Below are positions 25,768-34,264 of a stretch of DNA of 40,728 bases, one piece after another. Source of the stretch: Porphyromonas levii DSM 23370 (GTDB lineage Bacteria; Bacteroidota; Bacteroidia; Bacteroidales; Porphyromonadaceae); assembly GCF_000379925.1 (NCBI RefSeq), contig NZ_KB904235.1:1-40728 (forward strand), given 5' to 3'. Under the pieces are notes generated by a model. That model saw nothing but the letters and a program-made list of their open reading frames with translations. It did not search any database and was not told the DNA's origin. A program made the translations under genes and the position numbers. Each line of letters starts with the position of its first letter. Within the stretch, counting starts at the first letter, position 1.

Positions 25768-28071
25768 ATGAATATGAGAACATATAGAATTTTGTTTGTC
25801 CTTTTGGCTTTATGTGTCAACATATCATCTATATGGGGACAAGAAGTTATTAAATCTTTGGTTGTAGACGAAAATAAATTACCATTGGAGTTTTGTAATG
25901 TCGTTGCTTATAGCAAAGATAGTACATTATTGAAGGGAGTTGTTACTGATAGTACTGGTCTTTTCAGTATAGAAAAATCCATGCAAATGAATTACTTGTG
26001 TTTCACTTGTATAGGCTATGAGTCACAAAAGATAAACATAAACGAACTCCCTATAGAAGTGGAGATGCGTCCTCTGTCCTATACTCTAGGAGAGGTGATA
26101 ATAAAAGGAAATACGAGAAGATTAAAATTGAGTAATCATCAACTACAAGTGAATGTAGAAGGTACACCTTTGGCGCAGCAATCGAGCATTGATCGACTTT
26201 TGGCGCAACTTCCTGGAGTCGCAGTGGATGGGAATGGTGGTGCAACATTACTTGGAGGAGGAAATATCCTTATATTATTAGATAATAAAGAGGTGCTTTC
26301 TCATGATGAACTTAAGTCAATAGATCCTAAAGTAATCACAACGATAACTTTTGATCGGAATCCTGGACCAAGATATCGTGGCAGTGTTAACGCTGTCCTT
26401 CACATCAAGACTAAACGTCAAAAAGATAATTTCACAGGTCAAGCAAAGAGTAAGCTCCAATTAAACCATGCAGTTTCATACTTAGGAGATATCTTGTTAG
26501 GCTATGTCAATGATAAATGCAATATCAGTCTTCAACTCAATCAGGGGAATAGTCGTATGAATAAGACAGAACGCATAGATGCTCAAGTTATTCCTCAGTT
26601 ATATCTCCAGACTCAACTTGTAGATACAGTCAGTGATTTGACAAGAAATATACTCATCAAGGCTAACTTTACACCTCATAAAACGTTGACGTGGGGGGTA
26701 GGATATAATTTGTCAAGTAGTAAAATAAATGATCATAGTGGAGATAACACTCGATATTATACAAACAAACAGGAATGGCAAAATTTGATCTCTAATACTT
26801 ATCTCGACAACAAAATTACCTCTCATCATTTTAATGCATATACAGAGTGGAATGTTACCAGCAGATTAAAACTCGAAATCAATGCCGATGCTTTTATCAA
26901 AACTATGAATCGTCAGCAAACAACAAGAGAGAATGATATGGTCAAAATCGGAAATCATCAAATCTCCACTAACGCACATTATGCTCTTTTTCAGCTTTCA
27001 CCATATCTGTCTTATAGCCTTACTGACAGTCGAACTTTTGAAGGAGGGGTGGATGTATACCACATTAATGGATCTAGAAAGCAAAACACAGATGCAAGCT
27101 ACCAAAATATGGGGACTAACCACGAAAGAGTGTATGCGGGGTATCTCAACTATTCATTTCCTCTAAGAATGTGGAGTGCATCTTTGGGCGTTCGTTTTGA
27201 ACATGCAAATAGCCTATTATTAGATCCAAATGCGCCACAGAATAATATTAACCGTAGCTACAATGATATTTTCTTTGTTGGGAAGATAGCTGGAAAAATG
27301 GGAATGTCGATGCATAATTTCAGCATTACTTCCGGGACACGCAGACCAAGTTTGGAAGACTTAAGCAATAATAGTTATTATTCTAACCAATTTGTGTCGT
27401 CAAATTCGAATCCGAACTTATTGCCTGAGAAGAATTACCGAATAGGGTATGAGTTTATTTACAGGATCCTTTATCTTGGTGTAAACTATCAATACTCGCG
27501 GGATCATATTGATAATTACATTCAGAAAAAGGATGATTCAACACCAGGTTATATCATATCCAAAACTAATTTTGATCATCATCATAGAATCCAACTAATG
27601 GGAAATATTGCTAAGAGTTGGGGCTGGTACTCCTTGAACTTATTGGGAATGGTCCAATTGGAGCAACTTGATGGTCGAAAATACGATTTGAATATTAAGC
27701 AAAAACCGTTATTCTATACTCGACTAACTCAAACGTTTACTGTACCTAGGTGGTGTGATATAGAGTTAAATTATTCATATCAAAGTCCGCTGACATCTGG
27801 AATTTTTGAAGCTGGACAGAAACATCAATTGGATCTTGAATTACGAAAACAATTTTTTGGAGGGAAAATGGATATTTCTATTCTTGGAACGGATCTCTTG
27901 AAAACAGCTTGGGATATAGGATCGACCAAAATAGAGGGGATTAGATTGTATGATAAGACTTACAGAGACACACGTAGTGTATCCATTCAGATCCGTTATC
28001 GATTTAATCAAAAGAATGTCCGCCAAAGGAAGAGTACTGCAATCGAATCGATAAGTCGACTCAATATGTAA
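25768..28071 (+). CDS. Outer-membrane TonB-receptor-like beta-barrel protein with carboxypeptidase-regulatory-like domain
   Basis: The 767-residue product begins with a signal peptide (to about residue 24, ...SSIWGQ). A CarboxypepD_reg-like domain (about 26-105; VVDENKLPLEFCNVVAYS, GVVTDSTGLFSIE, FTCIGYESQ) comes next, then a plug-like region (SSIDRLLAQLPGVAVDGNGG, RYRGSVNAVLHIKTK) and a long beta-barrel. It belongs to the Bacteroidetes outer-membrane beta-barrel group (OMP_b-brl_3-like), often seen next to secreted-peptide genes. It lies 82 nt after the peptide gene stop and likely shares its promoter, so it could export, take up or give immunity to the peptide. Codon use is more AT-rich than in the flanking housekeeping genes. 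Confidence 0.82.
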   Translation: MNMRTYRILFVLLALCVNISSIWGQEVIKSLVVDENKLPLEFCNVVAYSKDSTLLKGVVTDSTGLFSIEKSMQMNYLCFTCIGYESQKININELPIEVEMRPLSYTLGEVIIKGNTRRLKLSNHQLQVNVEGTPLAQQSSIDRLLAQLPGVAVDGNGGATLLGGGNILILLDNKEVLSHDELKSIDPKVITTITFDRNPGPRYRGSVNAVLHIKTKRQKDNFTGQAKSKLQLNHAVSYLGDILLGYVNDKCNISLQLNQGNSRMNKTERIDAQVIPQLYLQTQLVDTVSDLTRNILIKANFTPHKTLTWGVGYNLSSSKINDHSGDNTRYYTNKQEWQNLISNTYLDNKITSHHFNAYTEWNVTSRLKLEINADAFIKTMNRQQTTRENDMVKIGNHQISTNAHYALFQLSPYLSYSLTDSRTFEGGVDVYHINGSRKQNTDASYQNMGTNHERVYAGYLNYSFPLRMWSASLGVRFEHANSLLLDPNAPQNNINRSYNDIFFVGKIAGKMGMSMHNFSITSGTRRPSLEDLSNNSYYSNQFVSSNSNPNLLPEKNYRIGYEFIYRILYLGVNYQYSRDHIDNYIQKKDDSTPGYIISKTNFDHHHRIQLMGNIAKSWGWYSLNLLGMVQLEQLDGRKYDLNIKQKPLFYTRLTQTFTVPRWCDIELNYSYQSPLTSGIFEAGQKHQLDLELRKQFFGGKMDISILGTDLLKTAWDIGSTKIEGIRLYDKTYRDTRSVSIQIRYRFNQKNVRQRKSTAIESISRLNM

Positions 28072-28176
28072 TATGAAAATATTATCTCAATAAGATGCTA
28101 TGATTTGTGGACCATAGTGTTTAGCAATGATAACTAAACATATTGATCTACAGCTAATATCTAAGAGATACGGCGT

Positions 28177-28225
28177 GCTGTGCATTAACCAAGGAGCGAG
28201 ACGCACTCCTTGGTTAATGCACAGC
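28177..28225. terminator. 20-bp hairpin after the outer-membrane gene
   Basis: Positions 28177-28196 are perfectly complementary to 28206-28225 around a 9-nt loop. It lies about 105 nt after the stop and has no U-run, so it may be a terminator or the relic of a mobile element end. Confidence 0.55.
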
Positions 28226-28249
28226 GGTTGAATCAATTGGCGTCAAAAC

Positions 28250-28374
28250 AATCAGAGGAGAATCGAGGTTCAAGATGAACTTCCAGCACTACCAAACAGG
28301 TACTTTAGGGGATTACTCGTGCAGCACTGTAGATCAATGGCTTCTCGCCCGACAGCATCCTTGAGCTGACTAGA
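28250..28374 (+). pseudogene. Decayed fragment of rpoC
   Basis: Positions 28262-28364 match rpoC 22825-22923 with roughly four fifths identity, for example ATTACTCGTGCAGCACT in both. There are single-base indels (after CCAGC, and near GGCTTCTCG) and an in-frame TAG, so it cannot be translated. The direction is the same as in rpoC. It ends where Mu-phage sequence begins (about 28365-28375). It points to an earlier second or rearranged copy of the rpoC 3' region. Confidence 0.75.
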
Positions 28375-28440
28375 GCGCATAAACTCCTGTAGCTTTTGTC
28401 GCTTCGCTTCCATCACTTTTTTGAACTCCTGAATATCCAT
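28270..28440 (-). pseudogene. N-terminal fragment of a Mu-like virion morphogenesis (gpG-type) gene, fused to antisense rpoC
   Basis: From the ATG at 28440 the minus strand reads MDIQEFKKVMEAKRQKLQEF and so on for about 25 residues, like the start of Mu gpG / virion morphogenesis proteins. It then runs into antisense rpoC fragment sequence and stops at 28270. The order after the head-morphogenesis gene (gpF then gpG) is that of Mu-like phages. The assignment from so short a stretch is tentative. Confidence 0.5.
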
Positions 28441-28475
28441 TGTTTGCTTATATCGAATAGTTTACGTACCTTTGT
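28376..28475. repeat. Direct repeat unit A (matches 29463-29569)
   Basis: The two stretches share long blocks, for example GCTTATATCGAATAGTTTAC plus CGTACCTT, and GAACTCCTGAATA(T)CCATTGTT. The coding sense is the gpG-like start on the minus strand. The second copy is fused to the interior of the head-morphogenesis gene. The repeat is imperfect, so the duplication is not recent. Confidence 0.7.
28443..28474 (+). promoter_or_regulatory. Promoter-like sequence inside the phage relic
   Basis: TTTG (28443-28446), 20 nt, TACCTTTG (28467-28474). A transcript from here would soon meet an imperfect hairpin (TTTGAGA...GCAGC/GCTGC...TCTCAAA, about 28496-28541) followed by a U-rich stretch. This would give a short RNA of about 70-80 nt. 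The copy of this segment at 29530-29570 has lost the -7 box (TACCTTCT). Chance occurrence is possible. Confidence 0.4.
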
Positions 28476-28532
28476 CGCATAAACAGAAGGGTTTTTGAGA
28501 TACGGCAGCTGATGTTAGGCTGCTTCTCTGTC

Positions 28533-29510
28533 TCAAAGACTCTTCTTTTTTATTTTTCTGATACAGTAAGGTGTCTCAAATCCTTGTGTTCGGATTTCCA
28601 TGTCCAGTTGGTATATGTCGCCCTCTACTTCAAATTCATAGTAGGCAAATCCAACTGCTCCCCTAGCTTGTTTCTTTTTCAGATTATGCGATGTTTTTAC
28701 TAGAGCAGCATTACGCTTATACTTACATTCTTTGAGTATTTCCTCTATCTTCATCGCTAATAGTTTTTGCTGAGCATCTGCAATGTGACCGAGCAGATCA
28801 TCGATGGACTTTCTAAAAACCCGCACCTTCCCGGTAAGGAATTTATCGCCCTTTATAAGCGACCCATTCTCAGGGATAGACCTTCCAGACCATTCTTTGA
28901 CTATTTTGTCAGCTAACTTTCGTTGTTCTTTCCAGTCATCGTGCAACTTATCCCAGGCAGCTTTGTGCATTGGACAAAGTAAGTCCTCATAGTCAATAAG
29001 CTCTGCGTTTTTGGTTAGTCCTTGACGGCGACACTCAGGGCAAGAGGCGTGACCTTGGTTTTTGGTGTAGGGGTGCTCGCTGAGCTTCACGAACTCTGCA
29101 GTCTTGCCGGGATTGTTTTGGAACACAGGAGGCACCTCCTCAGTGGTGATAGGCACATCGGTAGTGGGCTTATCGGTTGGTCTCCAGCTGCACTTGCAGT
29201 TCCACTCTACTGGTGGCAGGTGGGTATCCCACCACGGATGATCGATAGGCAGGATAGTACCGACAAACCCAAGGTGCTCCTTGCGCTTATCCCTTGCGAT
29301 GCTTTCGAGGTACTCGATATTAGGGTACATATCCTTAGAGCGGAGTGCGTCACGATAATTAGCTGCAGAGCGTGCAGAGCGCACCGCAGTATTGTACTCC
29401 GTGCGTAGCCATTGCTCGTTCCACTGCACATTCACCCCTTTTACAGCCTTGCGGAATTGAGCAAAAGAGCGCAGGAACTTCTGTCGCTTTTCGCGTTTTG
29501 CTCCCAACAC
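28533..29510 (-). pseudogene. Mu F-like phage head morphogenesis protein, N-terminally truncated chimera
   Basis: The 325-residue frame contains the Mu F-like core: NVQWNEQWLRTEYNTAVRSA, then IDHPWWDTHLPPVEWNCKC with the typical WxCxC end. The C-terminal 110 residues (KVRVFRKSIDDLLGHI ... GFETPYCIRKIKKK) look like the BECR-fold RNase-type domains often attached to phage MuF proteins. The N-terminal third of a normal MuF protein is missing. Instead it opens with a gpG-like start (copy B of the direct repeat) whose ATG (29533) is out of frame by one base. I take it as a dead recombination product. No other phage structural genes remain. Confidence 0.7.
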
Positions 29511-29613
29511 TATTGTGAACTCCTGAATACCATTGTTCGCTTATATCGAATAGTTTACGTACCTTCTTCGTGCGGGAGGTAGACCTGCGCAAATAGGAGC
29601 GTCCGTTTCGATG

Positions 29614-29639
29614 ATGAGCCATCAATTAAGATGGCTCAT
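29614..29639. terminator. 10-bp palindromic hairpin
   Basis: ATGAGCCATC and GATGGCTCAT pair perfectly around AATTAA, followed on the plus strand by TTGATTTTAGG. A plausible terminator in either direction at the edge of the phage relic. Confidence 0.45.
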
Positions 29640-30003
29640 TTGATTTTAGGAAGCACATCACCAACTATTGCATATTCTTCGAAGTAAGTAATAGTATGAC
29701 CTTGCACCATTATTCCTATTTTCCTTTACTTTGATCTATGGGCGTGTCTTTGGGGAATTGCATACCTGTTGTCAGTGCCTCGCCTGAGGAAAGAAAGTCC
29801 CTCTGGGGAGGGACTCCAGTTCCTCCCCATATAAACTCCAGTTCCTCGCGGGAGAGACTCTTTGTAGACTAGGTAGGAGCAACTTGTTCTCTCCTAGTAG
29901 CTGCTAATTCTGTTCCCTATTTCGGTGATATCCTTATGTCTGTAGCGGATCTATTTCAACTCCCTTTTTGTATTGAGATATAGTGACTTCGAAGATTGAT
30001 ATA
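29640..30003. other. Gene-free stretch between phage relic and the spc promoter
   Basis: No coding frame with support. It holds an 8-bp hairpin (AGTCCCTC 29796-29803 with GAGGGACT 29808-29815) and a short direct repeat CTCCAGTTCCTC next to it (about 29814 and 29846). This is likely degraded sequence at a chromosomal junction. Confidence 0.5.
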
Positions 30004-30035
30004 TTTGGATAATTGAGGAATGTTTAGTACCTTTG
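30004..30035 (+). promoter_or_regulatory. Promoter of the truncated spc operon
   Basis: TTTG (30004-30007), 20 nt, TACCTTTG (30028-30035): an excellent match. It lies 245 nt before rpsH and must now drive rpsH onwards, because the normal upstream S10/spc genes are absent here. The leader carries a hairpin CTAGAGC (30116-30122) AGCG GCTCTAG (30127-30133). Confidence 0.75.
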
Positions 30036-30280
30036 TGCCTAATCAAAGTGTTGAGTGGCTTCACTGTGGTACTTCTCGAGGGTGCTAATGGTGGTAGCTA
30101 GTCAATGTTTTGTGGCTAGAGCAGCGGCTCTAGTTCTAGGGAGTTGCCCATTTGCCTATAAGTGGAAAAACGTACAGCAAGGGGTGCTTCGTGAGAAGTA
30201 ATGAGTGTAAATATTGTCTGAGGTGCGGGCTAGAGAAGATGTATAGGCTCGACTTTCAGATTAATTTAACCAACTTTTTT

Positions 30281-30676
30281 ATGACAGATCCAATTTCGGA
30301 CTATTTGACTCGCCTGCGCAATGCTATCATGGCAAAGCACAGAGTGGTAGAGATACCTGCGAGCAACATCAAGAAGGAGATGACTAAGATCCTTTTTGAG
30401 AAGGGGTACATCCTCAATTACATGTTTGATGAGAATGGCCCACAGGGGAGTATCAAGATTGCGCTTAAGTATGATGTCGTATCTAAGCAGAATGCAATCA
30501 AGCATCTCGAGCGAGTTTCTCGCCCGGGACTTCGTCGTTATGTAGGCTACAAGGATATGCCACGTGTGCTCAACGGCCTCGGTATCGCTATCCTATCTAC
30601 TAGCCAAGGTGTGATGACTAATAAGGAGGCAGCTGACCGCAAGATTGGTGGTGAGGTGCTTTGCTACATCTACTAA
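30281..30676 (+). CDS. rpsH: 30S ribosomal protein S8
   Basis: The 131-residue product opens with MTDPISDYLTRLRNAIMAKH and closes with GGEVLCYIY, both S8 hallmarks, with the RNA-binding STSQGVMTNKEA segment near the end. S8 nucleates the 16S central domain and in E. coli represses the spc operon. The ATG at 30281 was chosen; an in-frame start at 30152 would add 43 residues unlike S8. Here it is the first gene after a non-ribosomal region instead of following rpsN. Confidence 0.98.
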   Translation: MTDPISDYLTRLRNAIMAKHRVVEIPASNIKKEMTKILFEKGYILNYMFDENGPQGSIKIALKYDVVSKQNAIKHLERVSRPGLRRYVGYKDMPRVLNGLGIAILSTSQGVMTNKEAADRKIGGEVLCYIY

Positions 30677-30703
30677 TCACTTAATAGGAAAGGAACAGAA
30701 GTT

Positions 30704-31255
30704 ATGTCAAGAATAGGTAAAATGCCAATTTCTATCCCTAGCGGTGTGACTGTTACTATTAAGGATGATGTAGTAACCGTAAAGGGACCAAAGGGTGAGC
30801 TAACTCAGAAGGTAGATCCGCGTATCAAGCTGAACCTTGAGGATGGTGTGCTAACCCTTGAGCGTAGTGTAGATGAGAGAGAGGAGCGTTCGCTTCATGG
30901 CCTCTATCGTTCACTGCTCAATAATATGGTAGTCGGTGTGTCTGAGGGTTATACCAAGACACTTGAACTAATCGGTGTTGGATTTAGGGCTTCAAATGAG
31001 GGTCAGCTCCTAGAGCTTGCTGTAGGTTACTCTCACCCTATCTTTATTCAGCTACCAAGCGAGATTAAGGTAGAGACTAAGATGGAGCGTAACAAAGCAC
31101 CACTAGTAACCCTTTCGTCTGCTGATAAGCAGCTTCTTGGTCAGGTGTGCGCTAAGATTCGTTCATTCCGTAAGCCTGAGCCATACAAGGGCAAGGGTAT
31201 TAAGTTTGTCGGTGAGTACATCCGTAGGAAGTCAGGTAAGTCGGCAGCTAAGTAA
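30704..31255 (+). CDS. rplF: 50S ribosomal protein L6
   Basis: The 183-residue product begins MSRIGKMPISIPSGVTV and ends in the KGKGIKFVGEYIRRKSGKSA signature of L6. L6 sits near the factor-binding site of the large subunit. AAAGGA lies just upstream of its start and rplR follows after 27 nt. Confidence 0.98.
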   Translation: MSRIGKMPISIPSGVTVTIKDDVVTVKGPKGELTQKVDPRIKLNLEDGVLTLERSVDEREERSLHGLYRSLLNNMVVGVSEGYTKTLELIGVGFRASNEGQLLELAVGYSHPIFIQLPSEIKVETKMERNKAPLVTLSSADKQLLGQVCAKIRSFRKPEPYKGKGIKFVGEYIRRKSGKSAAK

Positions 31256-31282
31256 TCACACTTTTGGAAGGATAAGTAATCT

Positions 31283-31627
31283 ATGATAACTAAGAGAGAA
31301 AGAAGACTAAAGATCAAGGCTCGTGTGCGCAAGCATACTTATGGTACAGCAGAGCGCCCAAGGCTCTCTGTATTCAGGAGCAATAAGCAGATCTATGCTC
31401 AGGTGATTGATGACGTGAATGGCAAGACCATCGCAGCATATAGCTCAAAGGGTATTGAGGAAAAGCTCACCAAGAGCGAGCTCGCTAATAAGGTAGGTGA
31501 GGGTGTAGCTCAGAAGGCTATCGCTGCAGGCATTGAGAGCGTGGTATTTGACCGCAATGGCTATCTTTATCACGGTCGTGTGAAGGAAGTAGCTGAGGGC
31601 GCTCGCAAGGGTGGATTGAAATTCTAA
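31283..31627 (+). CDS. rplR: 50S ribosomal protein L18
   Basis: The 114-residue product has [20 protein letters not shown], then [18 protein letters not shown], and the terminal [17 protein letters not shown] typical of L18, which binds 5S rRNA. It is in the normal place between L6 and S5. Confidence 0.97.
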   Translation: MITKRERRLKIKARVRKHTYGTAERPRLSVFRSNKQIYAQVIDDVNGKTIAAYSSKGIEEKLTKSELANKVGEGVAQKAIAAGIESVVFDRNGYLYHGRVKEVAEGARKGGLKF

Positions 31628-31651
31628 TACTGACCATAAATAGTAAGTAAT

Positions 31652-32158
31652 ATGAAGAGAGTAAACTCCGTAAATGGTCTCGAACTGAAGGAGAGGCTAG
31701 TGGCGATCAACCGTGTGACTAAGGTGACAAAGGGAGGTCGTACCTTTACGCTTGCTGCTATGGTAGTGGTAGGTGATGAGAATGGAATCATTGGCTACGG
31801 TCTTGGTAAGGCTGGTGAAGTAAGTGTTGCTATCCAGAAGGCTACTGAGGCTGCTAAGAAGAACCTTGTAAAGGTGGCTGTGCACAAAGGTACTGTACCT
31901 CACGAGCAGGAGGCTAAGTTTGGTGGTGCACGTGTTATCTTGAGACCAGCATCAGAGGGTACCGGAGTAGTAGCTGGTGGTGCTATGCGTGCTGTGCTTG
32001 AGAGCGTGGGTGTGACCGACGTGCTTGCAAAGTGCCAGGGCTCTAGCAACCCACACAACCTTGTGAAGGCTACAATTGAGGCACTATCAGAGATGCGTGA
32101 TCCTCTTGAGGTAGCTAAGGTACGTGGTATCTCGGTAGAGAAGGTATTTAAGGGATAA
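31652..32158 (+). CDS. rpsE: 30S ribosomal protein S5
   Basis: The 168-residue product has the dsRNA-binding N-terminal domain ([30 protein letters not shown]) and the C-terminal [19 protein letters not shown] segment. S5 acts in decoding accuracy. The loop VTKGGR looks normal for the family. Confidence 0.98.
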   Translation: MKRVNSVNGLELKERLVAINRVTKVTKGGRTFTLAAMVVVGDENGIIGYGLGKAGEVSVAIQKATEAAKKNLVKVAVHKGTVPHEQEAKFGGARVILRPASEGTGVVAGGAMRAVLESVGVTDVLAKCQGSSNPHNLVKATIEALSEMRDPLEVAKVRGISVEKVFKG

Positions 32159-32181
32159 TTGTAAGAGTACATATATTATAT

Positions 32182-32361
32182 ATGGAGACTATAAAGATTA
32201 AGCAGGTGCGTAGTCGCATCCGTTGCCCAAAGGATCAGAAGGCAGCGCTAGATGCACTAGGACTGAAGAAACTCAATAGGGTAGTAGAGCTCCCTAAGAA
32301 TCCGGCTGTACTCGGCAATGTCCATAAGGTACGCCATCTAATTGCTGTAGTAGAAGATTAA
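32182..32361 (+). CDS. rpmD: 50S ribosomal protein L30
   Basis: A short frame of 59 residues starting METIKIKQVRSRIRCPKDQK and ending NVHKVRHLIAVVED, the compact L30 fold. It lies 23 nt after rpsE and before rplO, its standard position. The ATG at 32182 has no strong ribosome site, as is usual in Bacteroidetes. Confidence 0.95.
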   Translation: METIKIKQVRSRIRCPKDQKAALDALGLKKLNRVVELPKNPAVLGNVHKVRHLIAVVED

Positions 32362-32441
32362 TCGAGTGAGCGACCGTGGGAGCTTCTACTCTCCTGATAA
32401 GCGAGTCGCTTGCGAATTTAGATCAAAAGAATTAAGACATT

Positions 32442-32885
32442 ATGAGCCTAACAAATTTGAAGCCAGCAGCTGGTTCTACTAAGACTCGCAAGAGAATTGG
32501 TCGTGGTCCAGGTAGTGGTCTAGGCGGTACCTCTACAAGGGGTCACAAGGGAGCAAAGAGCCGCTCTGGTTATAAGCAGAAGTTCGGTTTTGAGGGAGGT
32601 CAGATGCCTCTTCAGAGGAGATTGCCTAAGTTCGGTTTCCGCAATCCTAATAGGGTTGAATATTCTCCTGTAAACCTTGGTAAGCTTGAGGAGCTAGCAC
32701 AGAAGGGTATCACTGAGATTGGTGTTACTGAGCTTGTAGCAGCTGGTCTTGTGCACAAGGATGCTCGTGTAAAGGTGTTGGGTATGGGTGAGCTTACCAG
32801 CAAGGTGAAGCTTTCTGTACACGCAGCTTCTAAGAGCGCTAAGGAGGCGATCGAGAAGGCCGGTGGTGAGCTGGTGATTCTATAA
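32442..32885 (+). CDS. rplO: 50S ribosomal protein L15
   Basis: The 147-residue product has the glycine-rich N-terminus KRIGRGPGSGLGGTSTRGHK and GFEGGQMPLQRRLPKFGF, both L15 hallmarks. The 80-nt gap before it contains a possible stem (GCGAC around 32369 with GTCGC around 32405). It is followed by secY after 23 nt. Confidence 0.98.
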   Translation: MSLTNLKPAAGSTKTRKRIGRGPGSGLGGTSTRGHKGAKSRSGYKQKFGFEGGQMPLQRRLPKFGFRNPNRVEYSPVNLGKLEELAQKGITEIGVTELVAAGLVHKDARVKVLGMGELTSKVKLSVHAASKSAKEAIEKAGGELVIL

Positions 32886-32908
32886 TAACTGAGTAGAGAG
32901 AGTAACCG

Positions 32909-34234
32909 ATGAAATTAGTTCAGACACTCCGGAATATCTGGAAGATAGAGGATCTCAAACAGCGTATTATCACTACGGTGTGGCTGATTATTATCTATCG
33001 TCTGGGTACTCACATCGTTCTTCCTGGGATTGATACTTCTGCGCTTGTTAGCCTGAAGAGTCAGACTGCCGGTGGAGTGATGGCGCTTCTGGATATGTTC
33101 TCCGGAGGTGCGTTTAGTAACGCTTCTATCATGGCTCTTGGTATCATGCCATATATCTCTGCATCTATTGTGTTGCAGCTGTTGGCTATCGTGGTACCTA
33201 CCATCCAAAAGATGCAGAGAGAGGGAGAGAGCGGCAGACGTAAGATCAATCAGTGGACTAGGTACCTCACCATTGCAATCCTTTTGGTGCAGGGACCAGT
33301 GTATTTGATTAACCTAAGCCATCAGTTGGCTGCTGCAGGAGCTTCTATGCCAAGCGGTTTTTGGTTTAGCTTCTCTAGCACCATCTTCATGGCTGCTGGT
33401 TCGATGTTCGCCCTTTGGTTGGGTGAGCGTATTACTGATAAGGGTATTGGTAATGGAGTTTCCTTTATCATCCTTGTAGGTATTCTAGCTCGTTTCCCAT
33501 CTGCAGTGGTGCAGGAGTTCACACTTCGCTTCAATAACCCTGGTGGTATTTTCCTATTCATTATAGAGATATTAGTACTGCTATTGGTGATTGCTGGTGC
33601 TATCATGCTTGTACAGGGTACACGTCGCGTGCCTGTCCAGTATGCTAAGCGTACTGTGGGCAATAAGATGTACGGTGGCGCACGTCAGTATATCCCTCTT
33701 AAGGTGAATGCTGCCAACGTGATGCCTATCATCTTCGCTCAGGCAATTATGTTCATCCCTGTAACACTTTTCCCATCGATGACATCTACCTCAACCTTTT
33801 GGCAGGGCTTCGTGACTGGTCAGAGTTTCTGGTATAATTTCATCTTTGCATTCCTCATCATCGTCTTCACATACTTCTATACAGCGGTGACCATTAATCC
33901 TGGTCAGATGTCCGATGAGCTTAAGCGCTCAAATGGATTTGTCCCTGGTGTGAAGCCGGGTAAGGCTACCAAGGAGTACCTTGATAGCGTGATGAGTAAG
34001 ATTACTTTCCCTGGAGCTATCTTCCTAGCGGTTGTAGCTATTCTACCAGCTTTCGCAAGGCTTTTCGGTGTGTCGGCAGGATTTAGTCAATTCTTCGGTG
34101 GTACATCTTTGATCATCCTTGTAGGTGTGGTATTGGATACCCTACAGCAGGTAGAAAGCCACCTTCTACAGCACCACTATGATGGTCTATTGGAGACTGG
34201 TAGGATTAAAGGACGCTCAGGCAATCTGTATTGA
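32909..34234 (+). CDS. secY: Protein translocase subunit SecY
   Basis: The 441-residue product is the ten-helix pore of the Sec translocon. It has the plug and first helix region (TVWLIIIYRLGTHIVLPGID), GIMPYISASIVLQLL, GIGNGVSFIILVGI, and a C-terminal helix pair ending in GRIKGRSGNLY. It is in the standard place after rplO and 30 nt ahead of map. Confidence 0.98.
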   Translation: MKLVQTLRNIWKIEDLKQRIITTVWLIIIYRLGTHIVLPGIDTSALVSLKSQTAGGVMALLDMFSGGAFSNASIMALGIMPYISASIVLQLLAIVVPTIQKMQREGESGRRKINQWTRYLTIAILLVQGPVYLINLSHQLAAAGASMPSGFWFSFSSTIFMAAGSMFALWLGERITDKGIGNGVSFIILVGILARFPSAVVQEFTLRFNNPGGIFLFIIEILVLLLVIAGAIMLVQGTRRVPVQYAKRTVGNKMYGGARQYIPLKVNAANVMPIIFAQAIMFIPVTLFPSMTSTSTFWQGFVTGQSFWYNFIFAFLIIVFTYFYTAVTINPGQMSDELKRSNGFVPGVKPGKATKEYLDSVMSKITFPGAIFLAVVAILPAFARLFGVSAGFSQFFGGTSLIILVGVVLDTLQQVESHLLQHHYDGLLETGRIKGRSGNLY

Positions 34235-34264
34235 TAAGATGTCTAAAAAGGCAATTCATAAGCT

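Noticed and set aside
28177-28225. Attachment site of an integrated element
   Set aside because: The 20-bp palindrome has no second copy at the other side of the island and no integrase is present.
28804-29408. Plus-strand frames of 62 and 128 codons across the MuF relic
   Set aside because: They are shadows of the minus-strand phage frame, which carries clear MuF motifs.
30152-30280. N-terminal extension of S8 or a remnant of rpsN in the rpsH leader (contains CKYCLRC)
   Set aside because: Neither S8 nor S14 residues match it; the ATG at 30281 gives a normal S8 length.
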